64,000 bases of DNA from JADJPG01 sp964491875. GTDB taxonomy: Bacteria > Verrucomicrobiota > Verrucomicrobiia > Limisphaerales > JADJPG01. Each line of letters begins with the position of its first letter. Within the stretch, counting starts at the first letter, position 1. The stretch lies in NCBI GenBank assembly GCA_964491875.1, contig CAZBIC010000001.1, forward strand, positions 62,001-126,000, given 5' to 3'. The notes below the pieces were generated by a model. That model was not told the DNA's origin. It was given only the letters and a program-made list of their open reading frames with translations, and searched no databases. Below are positions 43,860-51,351 of this stretch, piece by piece. The position numbers were made by a program, and so were the translations under genes.

Positions 43860-44963
43860 TCAGCCGGGCACGAGCACGCTTTTCGCAGCGGACCAACTTG
43901 CCGTCGTGGCGAGAGCTTCGTTGGCCTGCTCCAGCTTGAACCGGTGCGTGACCATCTCGGCAAAGGGAAACTGCTGCTGCGTCGTGCGCATAAACTCCAG
44001 CGCCATGCGCAGATGCCGCGGCTCGTAGGACCACGAACCGATGACCGTGAGCTGCTTGCGGGTGACGACGTGCGGATTCCATGAGACCGGCCCGGCGTCG
44101 CAGTAATGACCGAGCACGAGATATTTCCCGCCGTCGCGACACATCTCCATGCCTTCGCCGATGGCTGTGGGCGAGCCGACGCATTCCAGCACCGCATCCG
44201 CACCGTAGCCGCCGGTGAGCGCGCGCACCGCCGCGATGCGATCCGCCGGCGTCTTCACCTCGTCGATGTCGATGACGTGATCCGCGCCGAAACGTTTCGC
44301 CATTTCGAGCCGATGCTTCGGCGCGCCCAGCACGATCACCTGCCCAGCGCCTGCGCTCTTCGCCACGGCCAACGCCGCGATGCCGACCGGACCCGCGCCT
44401 TGCACGACGACGTTATCGCGCCACGCGATACCAGTGCGCTCCACTCCGTGAATGGCAGTGTTCAGCGCGCAGCCGGCACCCACCACCGCTTCCGTCGGGA
44501 GGTCGTCCGCAATCTTGAAGATGTTCACGCGCGGCTTGAGGTAATGATACTCCGCATAGCCGCCGAGGAAATACGGCGCTTGATCGCAGCGATAACCGAT
44601 GCCGTAGGCGCGACGTTGCGCGCAACGCGTCGGCTGATGTTTCTCGCGGCAGTAATAACATTCCCCGCACGACGTGGAGGACGTCCACGTCACACGATCG
44701 CCCACCTTCAGCGGCTGGCCGGTCCAGTCCTTCTCCAGTCCCTCGCCGAGCTGCTCGATGCGACCGACCGTTTCGTGGCCGAGAATCACCGGCAGCGAGA
44801 TGGGCAGCTCACCCTTCCACAGATGAACGTCCGTCCCGCAAATGCCCGCCATGATGGTGCGCACCAGCGCCGCGCCCGGCTCCGGCTTCGCCGGAATCGG
44901 ATACTGCCGCAACTGCAGCGGCGCCTTGAACTGTTCGAGCACGGAAGCCTTGCCGGTAATCAT
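43860..44963 (-). CDS. Zinc-binding alcohol dehydrogenase (MDR family)
   Basis: 367 residues from ATG 44963. Medium-chain dehydrogenase with catalytic zinc ligands in MAGICGTDVHLWKG and LGHETVGRIEQLGEG, a structural zinc loop SCGECYYCREKHQPTRC, and a Rossmann motif VQGAGPVGIAALAVAKSAG. The MDR family oxidises alcohols, polyols or similar substrates with NAD(P); the exact substrate is not evident. Convergent neighbours are absent; 243 bp separate it from the large secreted protein. A slightly upstream GTG start would add seven residues and is not favoured. Confidence 0.93.
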   Translation of the reverse strand: MITGKASVLEQFKAPLQLRQYPIPAKPEPGAALVRTIMAGICGTDVHLWKGELPISLPVILGHETVGRIEQLGEGLEKDWTGQPLKVGDRVTWTSSTSCGECYYCREKHQPTRCAQRRAYGIGYRCDQAPYFLGGYAEYHYLKPRVNIFKIADDLPTEAVVGAGCALNTAIHGVERTGIAWRDNVVVQGAGPVGIAALAVAKSAGAGQVIVLGAPKHRLEMAKRFGADHVIDIDEVKTPADRIAAVRALTGGYGADAVLECVGSPTAIGEGMEMCRDGGKYLVLGHYCDAGPVSWNPHVVTRKQLTVIGSWSYEPRHLRMALEFMRTTQQQFPFAEMVTHRFKLEQANEALATTASWSAAKSVLVPG

Positions 44964-45061
44964 GCGGGTCAGTCTAGGAAGCACGCAGCCAGTGTAAATC
45001 AGGAAGCAAGTAGGTGTTCCCCACTGGGGTGCTTAAAGGCGGGCGAGGCAGGAGGCAGGGA

Positions 45062-45140
45062 GGTCGGGCGCGTCGCTCCGCGCGCGCCGTTTCGTCAATG
45101 GCGACGTCCCATCGGCGCGCGCGGAGCGTCGCGCCCGACC
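45062..45140. repeat. Palindromic element, family C copy 1
   Basis: 28-nt inverted arms 45062-45089 and 45113-45140, 27 of 28 matching (GGTCGGGCGCGTCGCTCCGC and inverse), around a 23-nt loop TTTCGTCAATGGCGACGTCC. The loop and inner arms recur at 57692-57768, showing a mobile or amplified repeat family. Confidence 0.85.
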
Positions 45141-45232
45141 GCCGTTCTCCCAAACGTCACACCGATTCGGCATCGGCAAGGACAGCGCCCTCGCCTACTG
45201 ACACCCGATCCCGCGTTCCGTCCGGTGCTTGC

Positions 45233-45535
45233 GACGCTTTCCGCCCGGAGCACGACGTTCACGCGGCAGAGAATGCCATCTGCTAGGAAGCGCATGCCGC
45301 TGTTCACCGTGCGCACGCCAATGTGAGTCAGGAGATCGACGCTGTCACCCGTGCGCACGACGCTGTGAAGGAAGAGAATGCCATGTGAAAGGAAGAGGAT
45401 GCCGCTGATCGCTCGGATTACGCCATCGAACCGGCAGAGCATGCCATCGTCGCGACTGCGCAGGACATCCGATGGGAAGAGCATGCCATCTTCCACCGTG
45501 CGCACGCCATTGTGAGTCAGGAGATCGACGCTGAC
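45233..45535 (-). repeat. 21-bp in-frame tandem repeat, about 14 degenerate units
   Basis: Read on the minus strand the DNA encodes consecutive heptapeptides of the type [M/I/V]-[L/R]-[F/T]-x-x-x-[G/V]: MLFPSDV, LRSRDDG, MLCRFDG, VIRAISG, ILFLSHG, ILFLHSV, VRTGDSV, DLLTHIG, VRTVNSG, MRFLADG, ILCRVNV, VLRAESV. There is no indel between units. A longer block (SVDLLTHNGVRTVEDGM and SVDLLTHIGVRTVNSGM) occurs twice about 190 bp apart. Confidence 0.75.
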
Positions 45536-45540
45536 GACCC

Positions 45541-45646
45541 GGAGCGCGGCTGTGTCGTCCTCGACCAGCCGCAGCGGGCCGCGTAACTTCGGCGCATTGG
45601 AATGTTTTCAGCATACTGCGGCTGGTCTGCGACACAGCCGCGCTCC
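45541..45646. repeat. Palindromic element, family B
   Basis: Left arm from 45541 (GGAGCGCGGCTGTGTCG, then GACCAGCCGCAG) and right arm 45616-45646 are inverted copies differing only by a three-base gap around the centre of the arm; 41 nt lie between them. It directly abuts the tandem repeat. Confidence 0.8.
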
Positions 45647-45698
45647 TTTCTCAGACAGGCTCGAAGCGGGACACGACTGACGTGGTAATGATGGGCCT

Positions 45699-46328
45699 TC
45701 ACCCCTGAGCGCCGAGCCACTGCTCGACCTTCGACAAATCTCCACGATTGGGCGCGTGGACGAAGGCCGGGGATTGGCCGGTGTCCGGGTTCACCAGACG
45801 ATTGTTCCGGGTCACCAGTTCCGGCGAGCGCGGACCAATCGTGTGAAAGAGAACCCCTTGAACGTCCAGCTTGAAGGCGTCCGGCTTCCACGAATGCAGG
45901 CTTTGGATTTGATATTGGTCGTTGAAATGGTCGGGGAAAAGCGCCTCCAAAGTCTCCTCGGTGAACTCTGCCAGCAATGCGTCACGATTTGCGATCATCA
46001 GCCCCGGATTCAGGGCCAGCCACGGCTCCGGCTGTTCTTGCGGCTCGTACGAAAAGACAATCGGATGCGACAGGGACGCAAACTTCGTGAGCACCTCGGA
46101 CAAAGCGCTCATGCAGACCGAATCATAGCCATCGCAATGAACGACCGTATCTGCGCTACTGGCTTTGACCGCGCGAATGAACGTTTTCCATCGCCACCCG
46201 TGGCCCCAGTAATCAGCTTCACCTTCCCCGAGAGCCGTGACCGTCAAGTTGAACTTGGCCAGGCTTGCCTTGAATCGTGCGAGGCCCGGCGTGGGCTTCG
46301 TGGCCACCGTAAACAATTCCGCGCTCAT
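45699..46328 (-). CDS. PLOD-type glycosyltransferase-like protein
   Basis: 209 residues from ATG 46328, two bases after the preceding stop. Motifs ELFTVATKPTPGLARFKASL, then DTVVHCDGYDSVCMSALSEV and LNPGLMIANRDALLAEF, match the glycosyltransferase domain found in procollagen-lysine hydroxylases and in many viruses; the DGYD stretch is the likely metal/nucleotide-sugar site (DxD-like). It is the last gene of a four-gene coupled set with three small phage-structural-like proteins, suggesting that it glycosylates them or the beta-helix proteins. That target is inference. Confidence 0.75.
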   Translation of the reverse strand: MSAELFTVATKPTPGLARFKASLAKFNLTVTALGEGEADYWGHGWRWKTFIRAVKASSADTVVHCDGYDSVCMSALSEVLTKFASLSHPIVFSYEPQEQPEPWLALNPGLMIANRDALLAEFTEETLEALFPDHFNDQYQIQSLHSWKPDAFKLDVQGVLFHTIGPRSPELVTRNNRLVNPDTGQSPAFVHAPNRGDLSKVEQWLGAQG

Positions 46329-46330
46329 GC

Positions 46331-46933
46331 TCAGTCCAGAGTTACCCGCAGATCCGGGGCGATGGCGGTGTTTAGGTAGGTTCCGAGAGCGATGATCGTT
46401 CCGGTCCACGGCCCCGCGCCACTATGCAACGAGCCGGCTGACGCCGTGGATAGCACCAAGCCTTGGCTGAAATCCATGCATAAGCCGGCCAAGGCCGGTT
46501 GAGTGGTCAGCATCGCGGTTCTTATCCCAGCCCACAGGCGCGTGCCTGCCGACACCACATAACCGTTGCCGTTATTGAACGCCGTGGTATTCCGTTTCAG
46601 GCCAGTCGTCGTCAAAATCGTGAGCGAATCATCAGTCGTTAGCTTGATAATGCCGTTTGCCCCCTGGTTTGTCTTGTTCGGAGGGGCAGCCGTCTTAAAA
46701 AGGCCCACTTCGGCAGTTTGTCCACCGGAACCGGCGGAATTGACGTAAAACTCGATGAATTTGACGGTGAGCGATTTTGTGGTGCAGCCGAGGTAAACGA
46801 AATAGGCGGTGTTACTGACGAGGGTAATCGCGGTTGCCACGTTTGGCAGCCGGGATTGCAAAATACGAGACGGAGGCAGCACATCCATCGCCGCGCCGGT
46901 CACTTCGCGCCCCTGCGAGTCGAGAATTTTCAT
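46331..46933 (-). CDS. Phage-structural-like beta-rich protein
   Basis: 200 residues, no signal peptide. Predicted all-beta. The segments TLVSNTAYFVYLGCTTKSLT, EFYVNSAGSGGQTAEVGLF and GYVVSAGTRLWAGIRTAM resemble small head- or tail-decoration proteins of phages, but no exact family is recognised. Its ATG overlaps the preceding stop (ATGA), and its stop is two bases before the glycosyltransferase gene, so these genes are translated together. Confidence 0.7.
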   Translation of the reverse strand: MKILDSQGREVTGAAMDVLPPSRILQSRLPNVATAITLVSNTAYFVYLGCTTKSLTVKFIEFYVNSAGSGGQTAEVGLFKTAAPPNKTNQGANGIIKLTTDDSLTILTTTGLKRNTTAFNNGNGYVVSAGTRLWAGIRTAMLTTQPALAGLCMDFSQGLVLSTASAGSLHSGAGPWTGTIIALGTYLNTAIAPDLRVTLD

Positions 46934-47322
46934 ACCACTTCTCGCTCAACCCCGCTGATGACATAGTGAATCGCGTTATTCGCATCCGCTGATGCCTGTA
47001 TCTTATCGCCGGGCTCCAGCGTGATTTCGGAATCATCGATAATCGCACCCTTTTGCGGGATGGGTGTAAGTGGAACAAGTCGTCTCCTGCGCCCAAAACC
47101 GTTTGAGTCTGATTTGTTGAGATACAGACTGATTTCAACCGTCTGCGCGAGGATATTGACCATCCGGATGCTTTTCACGATCGCCGCCTTGTTGGTGGGT
47201 GCGGTGTAAAGGGTATAAACCGTATTCGCCTTCGGGATAACATTGAAATTGTCGGCGACCGCCTGAAGCGCAATATCAACGGTCGGTACCGCATCGGTGA
47301 GTGATTTGATTTGGACAGACAT
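46930..47322 (-). CDS. Phage-structural-like beta-rich protein
   Basis: 130 residues, no signal peptide. MSVQIKSLTDAVPTVD is followed by short strands (NTVYTLYTAPTNKAAIVKSI, and VEISLYLNKSDSN) and a C-terminal EITLEPGDKIQASADANNAI and HYVISGVEREV. Proteins with this tape-like YTLYTAPxxKxAxVKSI pattern occur in phage structural modules; no exact family is recognised. A fair ribosome site (AGAAGG) precedes the ATG. The stop overlaps the next gene by 4 bp. Confidence 0.72.
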   Translation of the reverse strand: MSVQIKSLTDAVPTVDIALQAVADNFNVIPKANTVYTLYTAPTNKAAIVKSIRMVNILAQTVEISLYLNKSDSNGFGRRRRLVPLTPIPQKGAIIDDSEITLEPGDKIQASADANNAIHYVISGVEREVV

Positions 47323-47369
47323 AGTATCTTGCCTTCTCTTGTTTTCCTCGTGAAACAGGTCGTTCTCGA

Positions 47370-47747
47370 CTACGCTTGAGCCGCAACGACAATGATGGAA
47401 ACCGAGGCAGTGTTTGCCTGGGCATAAATCTGCGTGGTGCTGTCAACTAGGGGTACCAGGCAGCACTCCAGTTTGCGAAGTTTGGCGAAAATCTTCGCTC
47501 CCGCGGAGTCAAGCGCCAACTGAACAAAGTTCGTGGGATCTGTGTTCTTCACGAAGAGATAACCAGCGCTGGTGCTGCCATCGATCAGGGTGATTGCATT
47601 GGTGCTGAACGCACCTGTGGTAACGGTGATTTGGTTCTGACTCGCGCGAGTTCCCGCAGGCGAGATCAATTCGTTTGCCATGCCAGCAACATTCAGATTA
47701 GCCCGCTGTATGCTTAAACATACCTGCATGTTAATTTCGTTTGCCAT
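47370..47747 (-). CDS. Phage-structural-like protein
   Basis: 125 residues from ATG 47747 (MANEINMQVCLSIQRANLN); an upstream in-frame start would add an implausible extension. Shows the pattern GYLFVKNTDPTNFVQLALD, AKLRKLECCLVPLVD and a C-terminal TQIYAQANTASVSIIVVAAQ, a layout I associate with small phage-like structural proteins in bacterial genomes. Begins the set of three small proteins plus the glycosyltransferase. 289 bp separate it from the beta-helix gene upstream. Confidence 0.75.
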   Translation of the reverse strand: MANEINMQVCLSIQRANLNVAGMANELISPAGTRASQNQITVTTGAFSTNAITLIDGSTSAGYLFVKNTDPTNFVQLALDSAGAKIFAKLRKLECCLVPLVDSTTQIYAQANTASVSIIVVAAQA

Positions 47748-47854
47748 ACCCTGTTGTTTCCTACTGTTTTGTTTTTCTGTCCTCCGTTGGTTGTTCTCCC
47801 GCCAACGCTTCGTCGTGGCCGGCAATCAATCGGAAAGTATCGAGTGTTACGCAC

Positions 47855-47872
47855 GTCCTTATCGGTAAGGAC
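47855..47872 (-). terminator. Hairpin after the third beta-helix gene
   Basis: Perfect 7-bp stem (GTCCTTA / TAAGGAC) with a 4-nt loop in the 289-bp gap. No T-run follows, so it is a weak terminator candidate. Confidence 0.35.
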
Positions 47873-48036
47873 CGGTAAATGTGGAAAGATTCCTACCCTC
47901 GCCCTCACTGCGGACGTTTCCCCGAGAGAGGGTGCGTGACCACAACCGCTCAAATATGGATCATTCTTCGCCACGCTCGGCACCGCAGCAGGTGATGCTG
48001 TCACGACAAACGCGGACCATCCGTGGATTTGAAAGT

Positions 48037-50358
48037 TCATGTCCTCGCGTCGAACATCGACAATATGAACGCATCCTCCGCCACGCTCACCGGATCGTCG
48101 AGGTACGTTTGCACGAACAGAGGCCAGCCCGTTACAAACTCTCCACCCGGCGTTGTGTTGTGGAACAGGCGCACCATCCCGCAACGGAAAGCGCGCACTT
48201 TCTTCGCTGCATTCAAATCCACCACATTATGCGTAACGTGCAATTCCTTGATCCCCGCTAGTTGCATTGCAGCGCCGCCGGGAGGGCCCAGTACGGGCAC
48301 GGCCGCCGCGCGCTGGCCATCCACGTAACGAATCTTGTTATTGCGGATGAACACCTGCCGGTGCGCGTATGGTCCACCCACGGCCGACAGTTCGTTGTCG
48401 CCTATCACGATGCCAAACGCCCGATATGTTTGGGCTGTAGCACCGGTGCCCTGCGGATACTCCTTGATGCCAAACTCAGTTTCCTCCAGGTCCGCCAGCG
48501 AGATGGTGTTGCCGTCAATCGTCAGGAAATCTACGCCACTGATGACTCGATAGCTCCCCGTTCCAGATGAAATACCGATCAAACCGGAGGCGATCACGTA
48601 TTTGAAAGTCGTGGCATTGGTAATCTCCGAAATCTCGCGGATACCCTCGTACGCGGTGTTCGGAGCAGACTCGATCTTCACGCGTGCGCCCAGCCACAAG
48701 TGGTGGTTCTTGGTCGTGGTAACGGTGACAATTCCGGTAGCAGCAGCGTAGTTGAGGCTATTACCGCTCACCGCGCCGCTCACCCCGCCCATGTTCCAAT
48801 ACGGGCCGGCCGCCACGTTCCGGTAATAGTTGCCGCGCACGATCAGGCTGCGGATGTTCAGCGCGTTCAACGGATCCAGGCGTTCCTCCCGCGCCAGCGT
48901 GGGCGGAACGGTGGGCTGGCTCACCGAATCATCCAATGGACTCGCGTATGGCCCGCCGATCCAGCAGTTGTGAATCTGGTTTCCATCCACCACTGCGCCC
49001 ACACAAGACGTCACGGCGATGCCGCGAATCTCCGCGCCCATGATCACCTGGCTGCTGTCGTCCGTCGTGCCCTGGGCACCGGCAAGGTCTGCAAACAAGC
49101 TGTATTCATCATTGATGATGACGGAAAAGTAGCCGTTCCAACGGCTCGCAGGATCGCGCGGATTGGAAAAGCGCACCCATTCGCCTTCAATCCGAAAGTG
49201 CCTGCGTTTGCTCGCGAAAAAGCCGTAGTTGGGATCGTCCTGATAGACAGATGTTTCACTTCCACTGGTGAGAAGATGACTGTTAGAGGGCTGGGACGGA
49301 GGCACTGCCGTTGGCGGAGTTTTGAACTCGGCATCCACGAAGTTGTTCCGGATGAACGGCGCGACGCCAAATGCCTGGGCTTGATTGGCCGCATTCTTCT
49401 TCCCTCCAACGTGCAACACCGTCACTTCTCGCGTGCAATTCCTCGAAGGAGCGACGGCGATACAATCCTCAATGCCGCTGGCGGTGCTCTCTTGCACCAC
49501 TGGTTGACCATTACCATCGGTCGTCTCCGTGCTGGCATCAATGATCGACAAGACGAAACACCCTTCCTTCAAAGACTTCGTGCCCCAGTTGATCGCTTTG
49601 ACGTTGCGAATGCGGCAGTGACTGCCGAACACCCGCACTGCGCCGCACGCCACCGGCGTGTAGGTACTCTGCCCGCGCAACGGCTGATTATCCATGTTGC
49701 AATCGATGGTCAGGTCGCTGATCTCGAATCCACCCACAGGCGCGGCCGGAATGGCGCCCGAGGGCGAAAGGTTCACGCCGATGGCGTGATAATGCTGATC
49801 CGCCACACTGGCTCCAACCAGTTGGAGCGTGGTGACACCAACCCCGGCACCCATAATTTTCTGGCCGGCCTTGGGCTGCCAAGTATTGATACCTTGAGGC
49901 GCATAACCGCGCGTTTGGAAAGTGCCGGGACCGAGATTGACCCGCGTGCCGGCCGGCAGAGCGCGGAGGATTTCGTCGAAGAGAAACGTGATGCGGGAAA
50001 CAGTCGGAATACCTGCGGGTGCATTTGGGAAAAAGCCCATTCCGAATTTGAAAGAAGTTGCCGAGACCTCGTAAATGCTAAACGCCCGATTCCATTGAGC
50101 GATTGTTTGCGGTGATCCAGTGACCCCACTGATTTGCACCATGTCCCCTTCACTGAAACCATGGGGACGCCCTCCAGTATCGACAGAAACTTCAAAGCTT
50201 GTAACCGTGGGCAAGTTCACCGAAACCGCTGGTCCAAACCTCAAATCTCCGTTGTAGGGATTCCGAGGCGAACCATCTCCACGCATATGATCTGCGCGCA
50301 AGGTAATCCATGTGTCGGATTTCCCCGATTCCAGGAAAAGTGCGTTGGTGAGGGACAT
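48037..50358 (-). CDS. Right-handed beta-helix protein, paralogue C
   Basis: 773 residues, no signal peptide. N-terminal tag MSLTNALFLESGKSDTWITL, then RADHMRGDGSPRNPYNG; C-terminal tag AEDAFILSMFDART. The central part is a parallel beta-helix of short repeats (VDGNQIHNCWIGGPYA, LIVRGNYYRNVAAGPYWN, VFIRNNKIRYVDGQ). Two or three inserted beta modules of the type seen in phage tail proteins are present: HGFSEGDMVQISGVT (N-terminal) and HHLWLGARVKIESAPNTAYE followed by FKYVIASG. The start is 11 bp after a PEP-CTERM gene. Beta-helix proteins of this shape are tailspikes, polysaccharide lyases or adhesins; no lyase catalytic motif is recognised here. Confidence 0.85.
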   Translation of the reverse strand: MSLTNALFLESGKSDTWITLRADHMRGDGSPRNPYNGDLRFGPAVSVNLPTVTSFEVSVDTGGRPHGFSEGDMVQISGVTGSPQTIAQWNRAFSIYEVSATSFKFGMGFFPNAPAGIPTVSRITFLFDEILRALPAGTRVNLGPGTFQTRGYAPQGINTWQPKAGQKIMGAGVGVTTLQLVGASVADQHYHAIGVNLSPSGAIPAAPVGGFEISDLTIDCNMDNQPLRGQSTYTPVACGAVRVFGSHCRIRNVKAINWGTKSLKEGCFVLSIIDASTETTDGNGQPVVQESTASGIEDCIAVAPSRNCTREVTVLHVGGKKNAANQAQAFGVAPFIRNNFVDAEFKTPPTAVPPSQPSNSHLLTSGSETSVYQDDPNYGFFASKRRHFRIEGEWVRFSNPRDPASRWNGYFSVIINDEYSLFADLAGAQGTTDDSSQVIMGAEIRGIAVTSCVGAVVDGNQIHNCWIGGPYASPLDDSVSQPTVPPTLAREERLDPLNALNIRSLIVRGNYYRNVAAGPYWNMGGVSGAVSGNSLNYAAATGIVTVTTTKNHHLWLGARVKIESAPNTAYEGIREISEITNATTFKYVIASGLIGISSGTGSYRVISGVDFLTIDGNTISLADLEETEFGIKEYPQGTGATAQTYRAFGIVIGDNELSAVGGPYAHRQVFIRNNKIRYVDGQRAAAVPVLGPPGGAAMQLAGIKELHVTHNVVDLNAAKKVRAFRCGMVRLFHNTTPGGEFVTGWPLFVQTYLDDPVSVAEDAFILSMFDART

Positions 50359-50369
50359 AAAGAATCAAC

Positions 50370-51065
50370 TCATCGTCGGATTGAAAGAGAGCGGACAAAC
50401 ACAAGGAAGACACATGTAGCAGCCAAGATTGAAACCGATGGCTCAGGTATCGGGGTGATATCGAAGCGCGTAATAAGCCCAAGTGAATCAACCGTTCCGT
50501 TAAGCGTGTTCGGACCGTAAACCCGGGCAACCGAGTCGTCGGAAAGAAGCTGCGCGTCCAGCAATAAATCCCTTGTTCCGAAGACAGCTATGCTGAGAGC
50601 AAGATTTCCCTTTGAAGGATCGTAGTAGAATGGGACTTGAAACCAAATATCCAGATCAAACGAACGAGGACTTGGTGTTGTGTCTAATGAGACAAATCCC
50701 CAGCCGCCAGCATAAACCGCAATACTATCAGGTCCAAGGTTTTCATCGTATACAGGACTGAGCGAATCGGCAGACCTAGTGGAAGTGCCCATCCCTACAG
50801 CGATATTGAATCTGCTTATTACACCAGGGGATCCGCTCTCAAGACGAAACGTGACTCCGTCAATCCTAAGAAGTGGAGCTGAAATGGAGCTAAACTGATC
50901 TGCTGAATAGACCTGCAACATTCGTGCTCCGCCGTTAATAAACAGATCCGCACTCGAACTATTCCCCTCCACATTTTCCAACCCACCGGGCACGACGATT
51001 TGGGTTTGGGCTGAGACGCCGCTAGCGCAGAAGATGGCCAACAGGATTTGCAGGATGGTTTTCAT
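50370..51065 (-). CDS. PEP-CTERM secreted protein
   Basis: 231 residues. Signal peptide MKTILQILLAIFCASGVSAQ, a beta-rich middle, and a C-terminal PEP-CTERM signal: PIPEPSVSILAATCVFLVF followed by arginines. Such proteins are sorted and cleaved by exosortase (EpsH). Base composition is lower in GC than the surrounding genes, suggesting a different history. The stop is 11 bp before the beta-helix gene. No catalytic motif is seen; it may be a surface anchor. Confidence 0.9.
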   Translation of the reverse strand: MKTILQILLAIFCASGVSAQTQIVVPGGLENVEGNSSSADLFINGGARMLQVYSADQFSSISAPLLRIDGVTFRLESGSPGVISRFNIAVGMGTSTRSADSLSPVYDENLGPDSIAVYAGGWGFVSLDTTPSPRSFDLDIWFQVPFYYDPSKGNLALSIAVFGTRDLLLDAQLLSDDSVARVYGPNTLNGTVDSLGLITRFDITPIPEPSVSILAATCVFLVFVRSLSIRR

Positions 51066-51139
51066 AGATACGACTTGGTCAGGTTAGAGGTGGCTGGGTT
51101 GAGGTTTGCCTTCCTCCATGGAAGTTACGAAATGGGCCT

Positions 51140-51262
51140 GGTGGAACGAGCCACCTGCCCGACAACCGCGCGCGCGGTCCGCCCACGCACGGCAAATCAA
51201 ACGCCGTGCGCTCAGACCGGCGGCAGGTTGCCGCCGGAAACGGGCCAGCGGCCCGTTCCACC
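51140..51262. repeat. Palindromic element, family D
   Basis: Outer arms GGTGGAACG (51140-51148) and CGTTCCACC (51254-51262) with further matching bases inside (GCC...CCCG). Nested hairpins: CGCACGGC / GCCGTGCG (51186-51193 and 51203-51210) and GGCGGCA / TGCCGCC. It fills the interval between beta-helix paralogue B and the PEP-CTERM gene. Confidence 0.7.
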
Positions 51263-51351
51263 CGGACCAATCTGCCGGATCGATCTCGGACGCGGTAGAA
51301 CGTGTCGCCACTCGACATGGTAAATCGCAACTGCAATTTCATGGCGTCGGG

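Larger units (their letters stand above)
44964..45698. other. 735-bp repeat-rich region without a convincing gene
   Basis: Holds, in order, a palindromic element (45062-45140), a 21-bp tandem repeat (about 45233-45535) and a second palindromic element of a different family (45541-45646). A minus-strand reading frame is open across the tandem repeat but shows no start with a ribosome site and no known domain. It marks the left border of the beta-helix island. Confidence 0.6.

Noticed and set aside
43580..44203. Minus-strand 207-residue frame
   Set aside because: Shadow of the alcohol dehydrogenase gene, low-complexity arginine/serine-rich.
45095..45505. Minus-strand 136-residue reading frame across the tandem repeat
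   Set aside because: Composed of repeats and arms of a palindromic element, begins with GTG without a ribosome site. Reported as a repeat instead, although the open frame itself is mentioned in findings.
45233..45535. CRISPR array
   Set aside because: Units are contiguous and degenerate, with no spacers of constant length and no cas genes nearby.
47714..48184. Minus-strand 156-residue frame between beta-helix C and the small proteins
   Set aside because: Overlaps the ends of genes on both sides out of frame and has no domain; treated as a shadow.
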